From Zingiber officinale (Eukaryota; Streptophyta; Magnoliopsida; Zingiberales; Zingiberaceae), in NCBI RefSeq assembly GCF_018446385.1, contig NC_056000.1, positions 49,136,722 to 49,200,721 on the forward strand: a stretch of 64,000 nt of DNA. Reading direction: 5' to 3'. Shown piece by piece: positions 1 to 12,090 of this stretch. Position 1 is the stretch's first letter. The number at the start of each line of letters is the position of its first letter. Under the pieces are notes generated by a model, which saw only the letters and a list, made by a program, of their open reading frames with translations, made no database searches and was not told where the DNA came from. The position numbers and the translations under genes were made by a program.

Positions 1-744
1 AACAAAAGAAAGCGTGATTAGCTTTAAGTTCCCTGCAACTCTAGTTATGTCCTCTACGTTGCACACTACTGCCTTCAGCATCCCTTATCTTGCCAGATCA
101 TCTCAACTCTATCTGCCTTTAAAGTTGAAGCGGAAGCACAAGATCAAAATAAATGAATTTTGAACGGAGCAGCAGGTAGGCAAAAAGAATTACTTTCATG
201 TTCTTCTGATAAGAATTTGGAAGACAACACCTTTGTAATTAATGACCCTATGCTTCCAAAACAGGTAATTCGCCGCAATGTAGCTTCTGTTTCCTCCTAT
301 AAGACAAGAGCGTAAAGTCGCACAGAAACCCTGTGCATCCAAAAAGTAATTTGTTGTAGTTATTCCATGATGACTGTGCTGCTGTTGTGCTTCTCCAGTT
401 ATATCCCAGCATTGTAGATTGTCATCATCATCTAACACTAAAGTGCATTCCTTATCTTGTAAAAAATGGAATAGGTAAGTAAAGGAATTTCGTGGTAAAT
501 TAAAGGGTACTACCTTATGCCACATGAAAAGGCTATTCGTCTATCAATGTTGCTTCTGCTGCCTCCTCATTAAAGACAAGAGCAAGCATACCGTAGTCTA
601 ATTAAAGTCGCACCGAAACCCTATGCATCGAAAAAAAGGTATTTTGTCGCAGCTATTACGTGCTGATATTAGCGCTGCTGTTGCTACTGCTGCGCTTCTC
701 CAGTTATGTCCTTCTAACACACACACACTAAGAGCATCCCTCCC
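1..744. repeat. Degenerate direct repeats upstream of F-box pseudogene 1
   Basis: No convincing gene is seen. A segment at about 250-430 (ending in a cttctccagttat motif) recurs at about 530-712, and a shorter third version recurs at about 1018-1200, which shares the aaaggaatttcgtgg block with 482. A 109-codon open frame on the minus strand (196-525) lies across these repeats; it has no recognisable domain and its translation changes between copies, so I do not call it a gene. The copies may be duplicated upstream sequence of the F-box gene that starts at 1285. Confidence 0.5.
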
Positions 745-960
745 GACCCCGTGGGTCATCTGAGACGGTATGGGGCGGGAGTTGCTGTAATGAGGCCGTC
801 GGATCGAAACTCAGTGGTAGCGGGGGAATAAATCTCCTATCCCTGTATCCCACCCGGCCCGTTCCATACTAGCTCGGGTGCTATGATTTACCTCCCTCAT
901 AATGACCATGGATCCGATCGATGGGGACCCTGAGGGCGAGGGCTTCACCTTTTTGCTGCA
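745..960 (+). mobile_element. tRNA-derived SINE with 18-bp target duplication
   Basis: The 216-bp segment is flanked by the exact 18-bp repeat actaagagcatccctccc (727-744 and 961-978). It has a B-box-like ggatcgaaact near 813 and a short T-run at its 3' end. Long target duplications and a T-rich tail are typical of plant SINEs mobilised by LINE machinery. Its 3' half shares the module atttacctccctc and a following gggacc block with the SINE at 22418-22616, so the two are related. The insertion splits the direct repeats upstream of the F-box pseudogene. Confidence 0.75.
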
Positions 961-1284
961 ACTAAGAGCATCCCTCCCTAATATTGTCAGATTGGAAAAA
1001 TTGGAGCCATTCAGCAAAGGAATTTCGTGGCAAAAGATGACTCGTTCAGAGAGATATGGCCGAAATACTCGTCCTTCGCTGCAGACTGACAAAGCTATGA
1101 AAAAGGTTATTCGCCGCCCGCAGCTATCAATGCTTCTGCTACTGCATGATGCTGCCGTATTCTTTAAAGGCGGTTTTATCCGGCTATGCATCTTTTAAAA
1201 GCTCTGCTTCGACTAGCCAATTAAGCCTTAAGAGAACAGGAACCTTTTGGCTTCAAATCCACACCGGCGAAGCTACAGCAAACA

Positions 1285-3751
1285 ATGGCGTCGAGAAGAC
1301 GAAATTCGGCGGACCTTCCGACGGATCTCCTCAGTAAGATCTTTCAGTGTTTTAATTTTTTCCATCGTGTACCTTTTGCCGCTGTATGTCGTACATGGCG
1401 CACAGCCAAAGGCCTGGATAGTAGTCATCTCCTGCCAAATCCATGGCTAATGTTAGATATGAACAACTCCACCAAACGCTGCCTTGTTGCCCTTTCGTCT
1501 ACCGATTCCGATCCTGATCCTACTGCTATACTTCCCCTTCGTAACAGTCTGTTTTTATTGATCATCAAAATGAGATTCTCGTCCTGAATCCCCTGAATAA
1601 GGTCAGCATTCAGTTTCCCTGTCTCAATACTCATCCTGGAACATTCTCTCATGATATTAGACAAGCACTTTCTGAACAAGGAAGACAAATACAGTTCCAG
1701 CCTAAGTTTCCCAAACCCGAAGACATAAATTCTTTCAGTTTGTTCAAAGTGGTTCTATCACCCTCGTCATCAACTGAGTCCTCTATTGCTGCTGTTACCT
1801 ATCAAGATTTTAGTTTATTAATGGTTTCGCAGCCTGACGGATGGGCCCCTTAGAATTTGGCATTTTCATTAAAGATGTTATCTTTTATAATGGATTTCTG
1901 TACGCCGTGAATATAGACGGGACAATAAAATTTTGGGGCATAAATCAACAGCTCCAGTACTCTTAGAAGCAATCAAGCCCAAGTACCAGGACTCTGTGAA
2001 AGAGGTGCACCCACGGTTGTTTTTAGTCGATTGTGCAGGAGAACTGATGGTGGTGTGGAGGAGGAATTGGAGTGACCAAGAACGCCCTCAAGTATTTAAA
2101 ATCTTTAAATTAGAGATGGAAGAAAATTGTATTCCCCTTTCCAAAGGAAGGAGAGGAAGATTTGCTCGCTGGATACAAATTCATCAGTTGGGGGATTGTA
2201 GTCTATTTCTAGGAGTGAATGAATCACGAGCTCTGCAATGTCAAGAGTTTCCAACTTGGTGGAGAGTGAAGTACATTTATTAATCAATACAAGAAGCAGT
2301 CGATGAGAATTTTTCTAACTTGATTTCTTGACTATCCTTTATTGTCTTTCCAAGATATATAGTATGGTGTGCTACTATTAGATTAGATTAGATTATATTA
2401 TATTATATTAATTAAATTGTATTGATGCATTATTTTTAGTGTTGTGAATGGTATATATGATTCAACATAATTTGTATTTTCTTTATTAATGTTGGTTTAC
2501 CATATTCTTTTATGGACGCTTTGCAGGAGCCTCTCAAGATAGACAGGACATGAGAAGAAAAAGAGGGATGAGATACTTCGTGCAGAGCAATTATGCCATC
2601 CTAATTTAGCTTAGTTAGCCGTTCGTCATCCTAATGATACTCATCCGGGAACATTCTCAGTTGCCACATTATGTATCATTTAATTTCCTTAATCTTTAAG
2701 TTATGGTGGCAAGGTGGCAAAAAAAAAAGATGAATATGTTTGTTCTCAGCGTTCCCGTCAAATCATCCTAGGATTAATACAGAGAAAGTAAATCTCGGAT
2801 GACTATTAACCTTAATCTTTAAGTTATGCTTAGTGCTCTAATAATGTAGCATGCATAATTTAAAGATTAAAAAATCAAAAATAAAATCATACATTTCAAA
2901 CACCATAATTATACATTTCAGACACTCGTATAAATTAAATGTTTATAGCATCAAATTAAACACTACTATCTAATTAATGGAGCTTGAGCGAGGCTGCCAA
3001 TATAATCGGACGAAAGTGTTGTCTATGCTAGAGTTAATTGAAATGGGGCAATTCAGAAAATTTCTGAACCAATTTTATTCCAAAAACATTAATTGCCAGA
3101 ATGTAGGCAGACTGAATAGGGCTAGAAAACTTTTTCAAATTTACTTCTTTGAACATTGACCGATAATAGGCGGCAAACTGTGGATTTCCTTAAATATTTA
3201 TATTTAACAGATCGTAGTCGTGGTCATCATCCGTGGAATATATAGAATTAGGCGTCAAATATAGTGGAAAATCACAAGGAGAAAGACAAAGTGAGTTGCG
3301 GCCGCCCAAGAAGACGATCAAGTCTCCCAATTAAGTACTTGGCTTCTTCTCTTTGCATGATCCCCTCCTTATCCTCCTCCACCTCATCTATCACCCTGTA
3401 AATTGTATTCCCCTTTCCAAAGGAAGGAGAGGAAGATTTGCTCGCTGGATACAAATTCATCAGTTGGGGGATTGTAGTCTATTTCTAGGAGTGAATGAAT
3501 CACGAGCTCTGCAATGTCAAGAGTTTCCAACTCTGAAGAAGAACTCTATATATTTTACTAATGATCCACAAGATGTGATGGACAGAGAGCTTAGAATTGA
3601 TGTGGGAGTCTACGATATAGAGGAGGAGGAAGAGGCCACTGTCATCCCTGCAACACTACTGGATGATGACTTGAAGAAGACTTCAAATGGCTTGTTTGGT
3701 TCTTCCCCTCCTACCCATGAGTCTATCCATCCAAAAAAAGTTCTTCCCTAG
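1285..3751 (+). pseudogene. F-box/DUF295 pseudogene 1
   Basis: The frame from 1285 encodes an N-terminal F-box (DLPTDLLSKIFQ, then a CRTWR motif). It continues as DUF295-type sequence only if the reading frame is changed several times: near 1555, at a stop near 1850, and near 1960. Later pieces carry family hallmarks such as NGFLYAVNIDGTI, FLVDCAGELMVVWR and LGDCSLFLGVNESRAL. The first copy of the C-terminus is cut at 2257; the remainder (LKKNSIYFTND onward, stop at 3749-3751) survives only in the tandem second copy. Family members are SCF ubiquitin-ligase substrate adaptors, often of unknown target and prone to birth and death. Frameshifts make this copy non-functional. Confidence 0.8.
2828..3402 (-). 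pseudogene. 3' fragment of minus-strand F-box/DUF295 gene (duplicate copy)
   Basis: This segment is nearly the same as 5896-6469 and resembles the 3' end and terminal coding part of the intact F-box gene at 24617-25939. On the minus strand the block YRVIDE followed by a Glu-rich run (about 3390-3340) matches the intact paralogue, then most of the last coding region is missing. It ends abruptly at the tandem-duplication junction, so it has no 5' part of its own. Confidence 0.7.
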
Positions 3752-4810
3752 GTATGAAAATTTTTAATATTACAAATGAATGAAAATGTTGATTTTCAAG
3801 TTCAAGGAATTTTGCTAAGTCTATTGCATGATCATTCATTCGTTTGTCAATAAATATTCAAATTTGATTTTTATCTTGCTGAGTAGTTGAGGCTGTTATT
3901 GGTGGCTCGATTGAGCTCTTTAATGGAGGGTCTGTGAGATAGGGCCAAAGGGGGTCGAGCTGGGGGAGAGTGAAGTACATTTATTAATCAATACAAGAAG
4001 CAGTCAATGAGAATTTTTCTAACTTGATTTCTTGACTATCCTTTATTGTCTTTCCAACATATATAGTATGGTGTGCTACTATTATATTATATTATATTAA
4101 TTAAATTGTATTGATGCATTATTTTTTAGTGTTGTGAATGATATATATGATTCAACATAATTTGTATTTTCTTTATTAATGCTGGCTTACTGTATTCTTT
4201 TATGGACGCTTTGCAGGAGTCTCTCAAGATAGAAAGGACATGAGAAGAAAAAGAGGGATGAGATACTTCGTGCAGAGCAATTATGTCATCCTAATTTTTC
4301 TTAGTTAGCTGTTCGTCATCCTAATTTAGTTTAGTTAGCTGTTCGTCATCTTAATTTAGTTTAAGTTTAGTTTAATTTAGTTAGTTGTTTATCTTTCTAT
4401 AATTTAGTTTAGTTAGTTGTTGATTTACTTGCTTAAAAGACATTTTTAGTTATCTCTGAATTGCTATTTGGGTGTCGTCGTCAAACAGTAGTTTTTCACT
4501 TTCTGCGTTTGCTAGCTTGTTTACCGTAGTTCACTTTCTGCATTTGCTCGCTTGTTTTCTTCTTATGCATTTCCTTTCTCAAGCGAAACTGGAAAGAATG
4601 AATCAATTCTGTGTCTAATTGATATCAGCTGGATTGTGTTTTAAATCATGGATCATGATGTATAATTTAATTTCCTTAATCTTTAAGTTATGGTGGCAAG
4701 GTGGCAAAAAAAAAAAAAAAAATAAATAAATACGATCGCCCTCAGCGTCTTCGTCAAATCGTCCCAAGGTTAATACAGAGAAGGTAAATCTCGAACGGCT
4801 ACTAATCTTA

Positions 4811-5879
4811 GGGGACGTTTGGTTTAGGGGAATAGGAGTGGGGAATGAGAATGAGAATCATTGATTGTCATTGTTAATGTTTGGATTATAGGAATAGGAA
4901 TACAAATAAGGGAATGAATCCTTGAAATTGGGTAATAACTCATTCCCATGTACCTCCTCTTCAATGAGTTATTACTCTATTTTCATCAATCAAAATATTC
5001 CCTTATTTCAAAAATACCCTTGACCTAAAACTAAAATTTTCTCCCTTAATATCAAATATCAAAATATATTTATTTTTTTTCTTTCATATCACTTCTCTCT
5101 CCCTGTTCTCTCTCATCATATTTTCTCTCTCATTATTTTATCACACACTTTCTCTCTCCTTAATATCTCTTATCACACTCTCTTTCCTCTTTTTTTTCTC
5201 ATCACACTTTCTCTCTCCTCAATCTCTTTCATCGCACTCTCTTCCTTCTTTTTTTCTCATCATACTTTCTCTCTCCTCAATCTTTCTTATCACACTCCCT
5301 TCTTTTTTTTCCTCAACACACTTTGTCTCTCATCATACTTTTTCTCTCTTCAATCTCTCCCATCACACTCACTGTTCTCTTTTGTTCTCATCACACTTTC
5401 TTTCTCATCATACTTTCTCTCTTCTCAATATCTCTCATCACACTCTCTCTCCTCATTTTTTCTCATTACATTTTCTCTCTTTTCATCCTCTCCCATCATA
5501 CTTTCTCTCACATCATATTTTCTCTCTCATCTTCTCTCATCATGCTCTCTCCTATCACACTCTCTTTTCTTATTTTCTCTCATCACACTTTCTCTCTCTT
5601 CATTCTTTCTCATCACACTTTCTCTCTCATCATATTTTCTCGTTCATCATTCTCTTTCATCATATTTTTCTCTTACATTCATCTTTCTCTCACATCTAAT
5701 TTTTTCTCTTATTTTTCCTTTAAGGGTAAAAAAGGAAATTTTTATTTATTCCGATAGAAAATATGCAACTAACGAAACATTGCTTTTAAGAGTGATATCC
5801 ATGCTCATACCCATTCCTATTTCACAATACAATGATTCTCATTCCGATTCCTATTCTTAGGAAAGAACCAAACGGCCCC
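4811..5879. mobile_element. PIF/Harbinger-like MITE with TTA target duplication
   Basis: The element starts ggggacgtttggttt and ends aaccaaacggcccc, giving imperfect terminal inverted repeats that extend into inverted ggaatgagaat motifs. TTA flanks both sides (4808-4810 and 5880-5882). TTA duplications and a GGG..GTTTGGTT terminus are usual for Tourist/PIF-Harbinger MITEs. Its interior (about 5060-5710) is an unusual C+T-rich low-complexity tract of ctctctcatcacac-type units; the open frames there (5323-5757) are composition artefacts. The duplicated sister locus near 2803 shows the empty site. Confidence 0.8.
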
Positions 5880-5895
5880 TTAATGTTTAAGTTAT

Positions 5896-6651
5896 GCTAG
5901 TGTTCTAATAATGTAGCATGCATAACTTAAAGATTAAAAAATCAAAAATAAAATCATACATTTCAAACACCATAATTATACATTTCAGACACTCGTATAA
6001 ATTAAATGTTTATAGCATCAAATTAAACACTACTATCTAATTAATGGAGCTTGAGCGAGGCTGCCAATATAATCGGACGAAAGTGTTGTCTATGCTAGAG
6101 TTAATTGAAATGGGGCAATTCAGAAAATTTCTGAACCAATTTTATTCCAAAAACATTAATTGCCAGAATGTAGGCAGACTGAATAGGGCTAGAAAACTTT
6201 TTCAAATTTACTTCTTTGAACATTGACCGATAATAGGCGGCAAACTGTGGATTTCCTTAAATATTTATATTTAACAGATCGTAGTCGTGGTCATCATCCG
6301 TGGAATATATAGAATTAGGCGTCAAATATAGTGGAAAATCACAAGGAGAAAGACAAAGTGAGTTGCGGCCGCCCAAGAAGACGATCAAGTCTCCCAATTA
6401 AGTACTTGGCTTCTTCTCTTTGCATGATCCCCTCCTTATCCTCCTCCACCTCATCTATCACCCTGTAAACTTGACAAAGATGGTCGATCTGCGCGCCGAT
6501 GATCAGATTCAGCTAGCAGTTGACCCAGGAGGCGGACGTCCATCGTGCTGATCCAACCGTCGACAGAGCCCGGGTATGGGAGGGTCCGGGATGAGGATGG
6601 CGTACCCCCTTGCCTCGTCCAAGGCGTACGTAGAAGGTGACGACGGCGGAT
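5896..6651 (-). pseudogene. F-box/DUF295 pseudogene 2, 3' part
   Basis: Read on the minus strand, 6651-6470 corresponds to the part of the intact paralogue that includes VVTFYALDEA and the TMDARL region, but with frameshifts. It then jumps, through an internal deletion of roughly 180 codons, to the YRVIDE block and the 3' flank. The 5' part of the same gene lies at 23250-23457, separated by the copia insertion, whose target duplication CGGAT (6647-6651) is the last gene sequence here. Confidence 0.8.
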
Positions 6652-6954
6652 TGAAGGAAGATTAATCAAGGAACAGAGTATATTTAGGGGAGGAAGAAGA
6701 TTAAGAGGAAGCCAAGCTTTTTTGGTTTTTACTAACATATGTAAAATAATACATGTTCTTATCTTTTTATACACTTTTGAGTTGCTTGTAACACACACCA
6801 TCATTAAAGAAGACATCAAAGACAACATTAATTTATGACTCTTTGAAAACCAAAATTATTCTAGGAAATGAAGAGTTTTGTTGGGAAGATGAAGATGAAG
6901 ATGAAATGAAGAGATTTTTCTTGGGAAGTTAACTTTAGTTTAATTAATCCATCA
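6652..6954 (-). repeat. Copia 3' LTR
   Basis: A 303-bp LTR matching the interrupted 5' LTR at 12614-12816 plus 23128-23249. It is slightly shorter, because a block of about 25 bp around the gaagatgaag run is missing compared with its partner. It starts TG and ends CA. Confidence 0.88.
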
Positions 6955-9900
6955 ATGTCTTCCATAAACCAAATTTACTTCTGACTCCTAGAGCTGTAAT
7001 ATTTCTTGAAAATATAGGTCCTTTGAGTGGCTTTGTGAAAATATCAACAAGTTGTTTATTGCTAGGATAATATTCAAGATTGATTTCACCTTCATCAACG
7101 AGTTCTCTTAAGAAATGAAATCGCAAGTGAATGTGCTTTGTTCTTCCATGCTATACTGGGTCCTTTGAGACAGAAATTGCAGAACTGTTATCACAATATA
7201 ATATTGTTGGATCTTTTTGCTTGCATTTTAAATTTTCAAGAACTCCTCTTAACCATAAAGTCTGACATCCAGCTGAAGAAGCTGCTATATATTCTGCTTC
7301 GGTAGTTGAAAGTGCTACAATTGGTTGCTTCTTTGAACACCAAGAGATTGCCCCACTTCCAAGGTTAAAAATATAACCAGAGGTACTTCTAGAATCATCA
7401 ATACTTCCTCCAAGATCACTATCTGTATAACTAACAAATTTGATAGGCACTTGTGTTTTGTAGAAAATTCCATAATCAATTGTTCCTTTAATATATCGTA
7501 GAATTCTTTTTGCAGCTTCCCCATGGTTTAAATAAGGTTTTTCCATAAATCTGCTGATCAAACTTACTGTGTACATGATATCAGATCTAGTGACAGTAAG
7601 ATACATCAGGTTCCCAACTAAGCTATGAAACATTGTTGAATTCACCATCTTTCCTTCACCAATCTTACTTAGTTTCAGACCTGTGATGCAAGGAGTTGAG
7701 ACTAGGTTTGCATGTTCCATCTTGAACCTTTTAAAAATTTGAGTTGCATAGTATTCTTGTGAGATAAAAGTTCCTTCTCTCAATTGTTGAACACTAATGC
7801 CCAAAAAATGATACAACTCACCCAAATCTGTCATTTCGAACTCTCTCATCACAGAGTTCTTATATTTTGTCAATACCTCCTAATTATTTCCAGTAAAAAT
7901 CAAGTCATCAACATAAAGACTCACAAGTATAAAGCCACCTTCAGAATTTTGTTTGATATAAAGTGTATGTTCAAAAGGACATCTTTGAAAACCATATTTA
8001 ATAAAATAATCATTAATTCGGTCATACCATGCACGAGGTGATTGCTTCAAACCATAGAGAGCCTTTCTGAGCTTAGATATTTTATCCTTATCACTTATTT
8101 TCACAAAACCAGGAGGTAGTTCTATATAAATTTATTCTTGAAAAAAAACCATTTTAAAAAGCTAATTTGACGTCCATTTGAAATAATTTCCAACCCTTTT
8201 GAGCAGCAAGTGCAATAATTAATCGAATTGTATCAAGTCTAGAAACAGGAGCAAATACCTCATTGAAGTCTTCACCTTTTTTCTGTTTGCATCCCTTTGC
8301 AATCAATCTTGCTTTGTATTTATTAATGGAGACATTTGGATTTGTTTTAGTCTTGAAGATCCATTTCACACCAATCGGAGATTTGTATGGTGGCAAAGTA
8401 GTGAGCTCCCATGTACCACTTTTCTCAATGGAGCTTATCTCTTCATTCATGGCATGCACCCATTTCTTTTCTTTTGATGCTTCTTCATATGTGATTTGAT
8501 CTTCTCCTGCAAAGAAAGCAAAATAGACTTGATTTGTCATATTTACTTCTTCAGTCACATCATAAATATCTCTCAAACTTCTTATTCTTCTTTGTGATGG
8601 TGATAGAGACATATTTATTTCAGGAATATCAGGTTGTAGTGATAAAGAATCATCTTCAAATTCAAGAATTTCCCAACTTGATGAACCTGCCGAATCTGAG
8701 AAAACAAAAGAAGCTTTTTCATCAAAGCAGGCGTCCCTACTAATCACAAATTTTTTTATTTTTGGATTGTAAAGCTTGTAAGCTTTGCTTCTTTCGCTAT
8801 ATCCAATAAAAATGCATTTTCAGACTTGTCATCAAGTTTAGTTCTTAAAGCATCAGGAATATGAGAATATGCAAGACAACCAAAAATTTTTAAATGACTA
8901 ACATTTGGTTTCTTTCCGTACCATGTCTCATTTGGAGTAGAATTCTGTAACCTTTTTGTCAATGATCTGTTGATTAGGTAGACGGCACAAGATGTTGTTT
9001 TAGCCTAGAATTCAGCTGATAAATTTTTCTGCTTCAACATGCATCTGACCATGTTCATGATTGTCCTTTTTTTTTCTTTCCATGACACAATTTTGTTGCG
9101 GCGTATACCGAGCTGCCAAATCATGTCTAATACCATGGTTTTGACATAATTCTTCAAATAAAGAAGATAGAAATTCACCTCGTCAGTCACTTCTCAGATT
9201 TTTTATTTGATAGCCAAAAAAAATTTCCACTTGATTTTTGAAGATTTTAAAGCAAGAGAGAGCTTCTGATTTTTCTTTAACAAAATAAATCCAAGTTTTT
9301 CTGTTGTAGTCATCAACAAATAATAAAAAAAATATAAGTTACCTCCGAGAGATGGTACACGCATAGGTCCAGATTTGTGTGGACAAGTTGCAAGGGTGAA
9401 TGTGATTCCCACTTAGATTTAGATGGGAACGTCTCTCGATGTTGCTTTCCAAGCTGACACTCTTCACAGACTTCACTTATTCCATCAATTTTAGGAAGTC
9501 CTTGAACAATATTTTTACTTGATAACTCCTTCAAACTTTGAAAATTCAAATGCCCAAATCTGTCATGCCACAACTTGAAAATTTCTTCATTAGCAGAAAG
9601 ATAACAAGTAGCATTTATAATATCTAGTTTGAGAGGAAATAAATTATTTGAGCCCAAATTGATCTTTGCTACATACTGATTTTTCTTCTTCATGGTGCAA
9701 TACTTATCAACAAATTGAATATCAAAACCTTTTCTCAATAAATGACTAACACTAAGTAGATTACTCTGTAAACCAGGAACATAAAATACTTCAGACATTT
9801 TGTCAATTTTTCCAGACTTTGTTTTAAAAGAGATTTCTTCTACTCCTTCAATTTTGTAGGACTTAGCATCTCCAATAGTTACCTACTCATGGTTAGCTTC

Positions 9901-10052
9901 TGCTAGGGTTGAAAATAAGCTTTTATTACCCGTCATATGCTGACTTGCACCGCTATCCAAATACCAAATACCAAATATTTTCAATATTTCCATCACTAGC
10001 AATTAGTAAGGTTTCAGAATTTTAAGGTTCATTTTCATGTACTAATCCAGCT
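6955..10052 (-). pseudogene. Copia pol pseudogene (PR, IN, RT, RNase H)
   Basis: Motifs appear in order on the minus strand. The protease has DSGAS (about 9957-9940). The integrase zinc domain has WHDRFGHLN and CEECQLGK (about 9570-9430), and integrase core fragments run 9190-8756. The RT starts with GVKWIFKTK and has a YVDD active site near 7910. RNase H has SYTDSD and ALSTTEAEY (about 7435-7300), and the tail has VDIFTKPL (about 7050). Breaks include a stop after the RT start near 8154, an in-frame stop near 7877, and shifts in integrase near 9190. The two RT halves and the integrase pieces cannot be read as one protein. Confidence 0.9.
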
Positions 10053-10471
10053 TCACATTTTTTTCTCAGGATATTTTTTCCAACAATCATTTATTTTATG
10101 TCCTGGCTTATGACAATAATGACATTCAATATAAGGTTTTGTACCTTTGTAATTTCCACGCCCTCTTCCTCTTTGGAAATTATGAGAAAATTGTCTCTCC
10201 TCTTTTTGAGACTCTTCATTTCTATTTTCTTGTGACTGCTGGTAAGAAAATCTACCACCTCTTCTTTGATTCCGACCTCTTCCACGTCCACGATAAGAGC
10301 CACAACCTCCCGTGGATGTGAATTGGGATTTCAAAGCTTGATTTGAAGTAGAGATAAGAGGACTTCGTTGAAGAATTCTAACCTCATGAGCTTCCAATCT
10401 TCCTTGCAAACTTTCCAAGGATATTAGTGAAATACCTTGTGATTCTTCAATAGCAACTACCACATGATCAA

Positions 10472-12090
10472 GGACGGATCCAGAAATTAGAGATGGACTG
10501 GGCTGATCCCGAGTTTATTAAGTCAGTCAAGGATATTGTAAAAGAGATCTTAGTTCATTTCTAGTGAGTATGTTACTATCTTACAGCAGAATGAAAATCG
10601 AATTGTCAAATATGAAATGAAATAAGAATGTAATATGTTTAAAATATAAATTTATTGGATAGACACTAAGATAAAAATTATGTTGTTCGAAGTTGATTTG
10701 GACTAAATGTATGAATTGATTCTATCAATTTAAAATGACTTAGGCAGGATTTTTTTTTCCTCATGTCTCTCCACATACGCAGCTGTGTAGGATCGAAAAG
10801 AATTTAGATATCTCCACAATTGCATGATATTGTCCACTTTGGGCCTAAGCCCTCATGGTTTTGCTCTTGGGCTCTACCCAAAAGGCCTCATGCCAATGGA
10901 GATATCTTTTCTCTTATAAACCCATGATCTTTCCCATGTGTTTCCAATATGGGACTATGTTTGCAACCTTGCAACCCCAACAATCCCCCCCTCAAACAAA
11001 GGACCATAGGCTTCCCACGTCCGATCCTCGACCCACCAGGTCTTCCTGCCCCTCGGTCCACCCGACCTACTAGGACTTCCTTGCCTAGTCGCAACTAGGA
11101 CTTCCTGCCTGGTGTCTGGTCCTCTTGATCCGAACATAGGAGCCACCACTTTCTTTGTTCGAGGTCAATATTGTACCCACATGGCTCAATCAGACCATAG
11201 CTCTTGTGCACAGTCGGTGGTTAAACCTTCTGGCAGTCCGGGCTCTGATACCAATTGTAGGATCGAAAAGAATTTAGATATCTCCACAATTGCATGATAT
11301 TGTCCACTTTGGGCCTAAGCCCTCATGGTTTTGCTCTTGGGCTCTACCCAAAAGGCCTCATGCCAATGGAGATATCTTTTCTCTTATAAACCCATGATCT
11401 TTCCCATGTGTTTCCAATATGGGACTATGTTTGCAACCTTGCAACCCCAACAAGCTGCACCACCACTCTCACCGCCTCACGACGCTTACTTTTCCACTCT
11501 TTTGCTGCCATTCTTCTTCTTCTCTTTTATTCTCTCTATTTTTCCCAAGTGCAACCTCTACTCTGTTCTTCTTGGACGACAACAGCAACTTTGCTATGTT
11601 TTTTCTTCTTCTAGCCACCAAACTGCATCCTTTCCCTCTCCAGCTCTCCTCTTCTCAACAGTAGCAGCCCAAGCGACCCTCTCCTCCTTTCTCTCAAATA
11701 GAGGTTGTTGTTGTCCTCTCTCAACAACAAAAGCAACACCTTGCTTTCTCAACAACAAGTTTCTTCCAAGTTTCCTTCAACCCTTAAGCAACAATTTTCC
11801 CTTGTCATTGTGTTTAGCAAGAGCAAGAACAATAGTATTCGTCTCTTCTTCCGGTTATTTTTTTTTCCAATCCATAACAGCCAGCTATAATTCTTCTCTT
11901 CTTTGTTTTCTTGGTGAGTAAAGCAACAAGATCCGTTGAACATTGTCAAAGCTGACCGAGGCTCCTCTCGTTTTCTGCTTGGTTGTATTTACTTGCATTA
12001 GGGAATTGATCAATTAGTTTTTCTTTCCCTTGACGTTGTAAGCAAAGTTGGGCTATAGCCCAGGACAGCCCTTGGGTGGCTCCGTCCCTG
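10472..12090. mobile_element. Mutator-like (or similar TIR) DNA transposon in copia gag
   Basis: The 11-bp sequence cacatgatcaa flanks both sides (10461-10471 and 12091-12101), and removing one copy plus the insert rejoins the gag frame. The ends are imperfect inverted repeats: ggacggatcca at the left and tggctccgtccc at the right, with a second matched block ctgggct..ccc further in. Duplications of 9-11 bp suggest a MULE. Without the nested TRIM it is about 0.95 kb, with no transposase, so it is non-autonomous. The stretch 11458-12000 is C+T-rich; its overlapping open frames look like composition artefacts. Confidence 0.7.
10786..11452 (-). mobile_element. TRIM retrotransposon (667 bp) with apparently identical LTRs
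   Basis: Two 197-bp direct repeats (10786-10982 and 11256-11452) start TGTAGGATCG and end CCCCAACA, and I see no difference between them. AGCTG flanks both sides (10781-10785 and 11453-11457). Next to the right LTR, 11242-11253 reads gctctgatacca, the exact complement of the initiator-Met primer site. Next to the left LTR is cccccctc, the complement of a polypurine tract. Hence a minus-strand element with only about 270 bp inside and no coding capacity. TRIMs move using proteins from other elements. Confidence 0.93.

Larger units (their letters stand above)
2125..6469. repeat. Tandem segmental duplication of convergent F-box gene ends
   Basis: Unit 1 is about 2125-3402 and unit 2 about 3401-6469. 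Both start at the same point in the plus-strand F-box C-terminus (aattgtattcc) and end at the same point in the minus-strand F-box 3' region (ccctgtaaa). Unit 1 has lost about 430 bp that unit 2 keeps (3536-3966). Unit 2 has gained a MITE (4811-5879) and about 350 bp of variant AT-rich sequence around 4290-4660. The stretch 3752-4810 holds only this duplicated 3' flank, with small TTTAGTT-type repeats and no gene. Confidence 0.85.

Noticed and set aside
2977-3159. Identical 60-codon frames at 2977-3159 and 6044-6226
   Set aside because: They are opposite-strand shadows of the 3' end of the minus-strand F-box gene, kept identical only because the segment is duplicated.
5323-5757. 144-codon and 105-codon open frames
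   Set aside because: They are made of the C+T-rich simple repeat inside the MITE (Ser/Phe/Leu/His only); several frames are open at once, which is typical of low complexity and not of a gene.
11325-11921. 198-codon frame starting in the TRIM LTR
   Set aside because: It begins in the LTR and runs into C+T-rich filler of the host insertion; the same start also occurs in the other LTR and leads elsewhere. No domain is visible.
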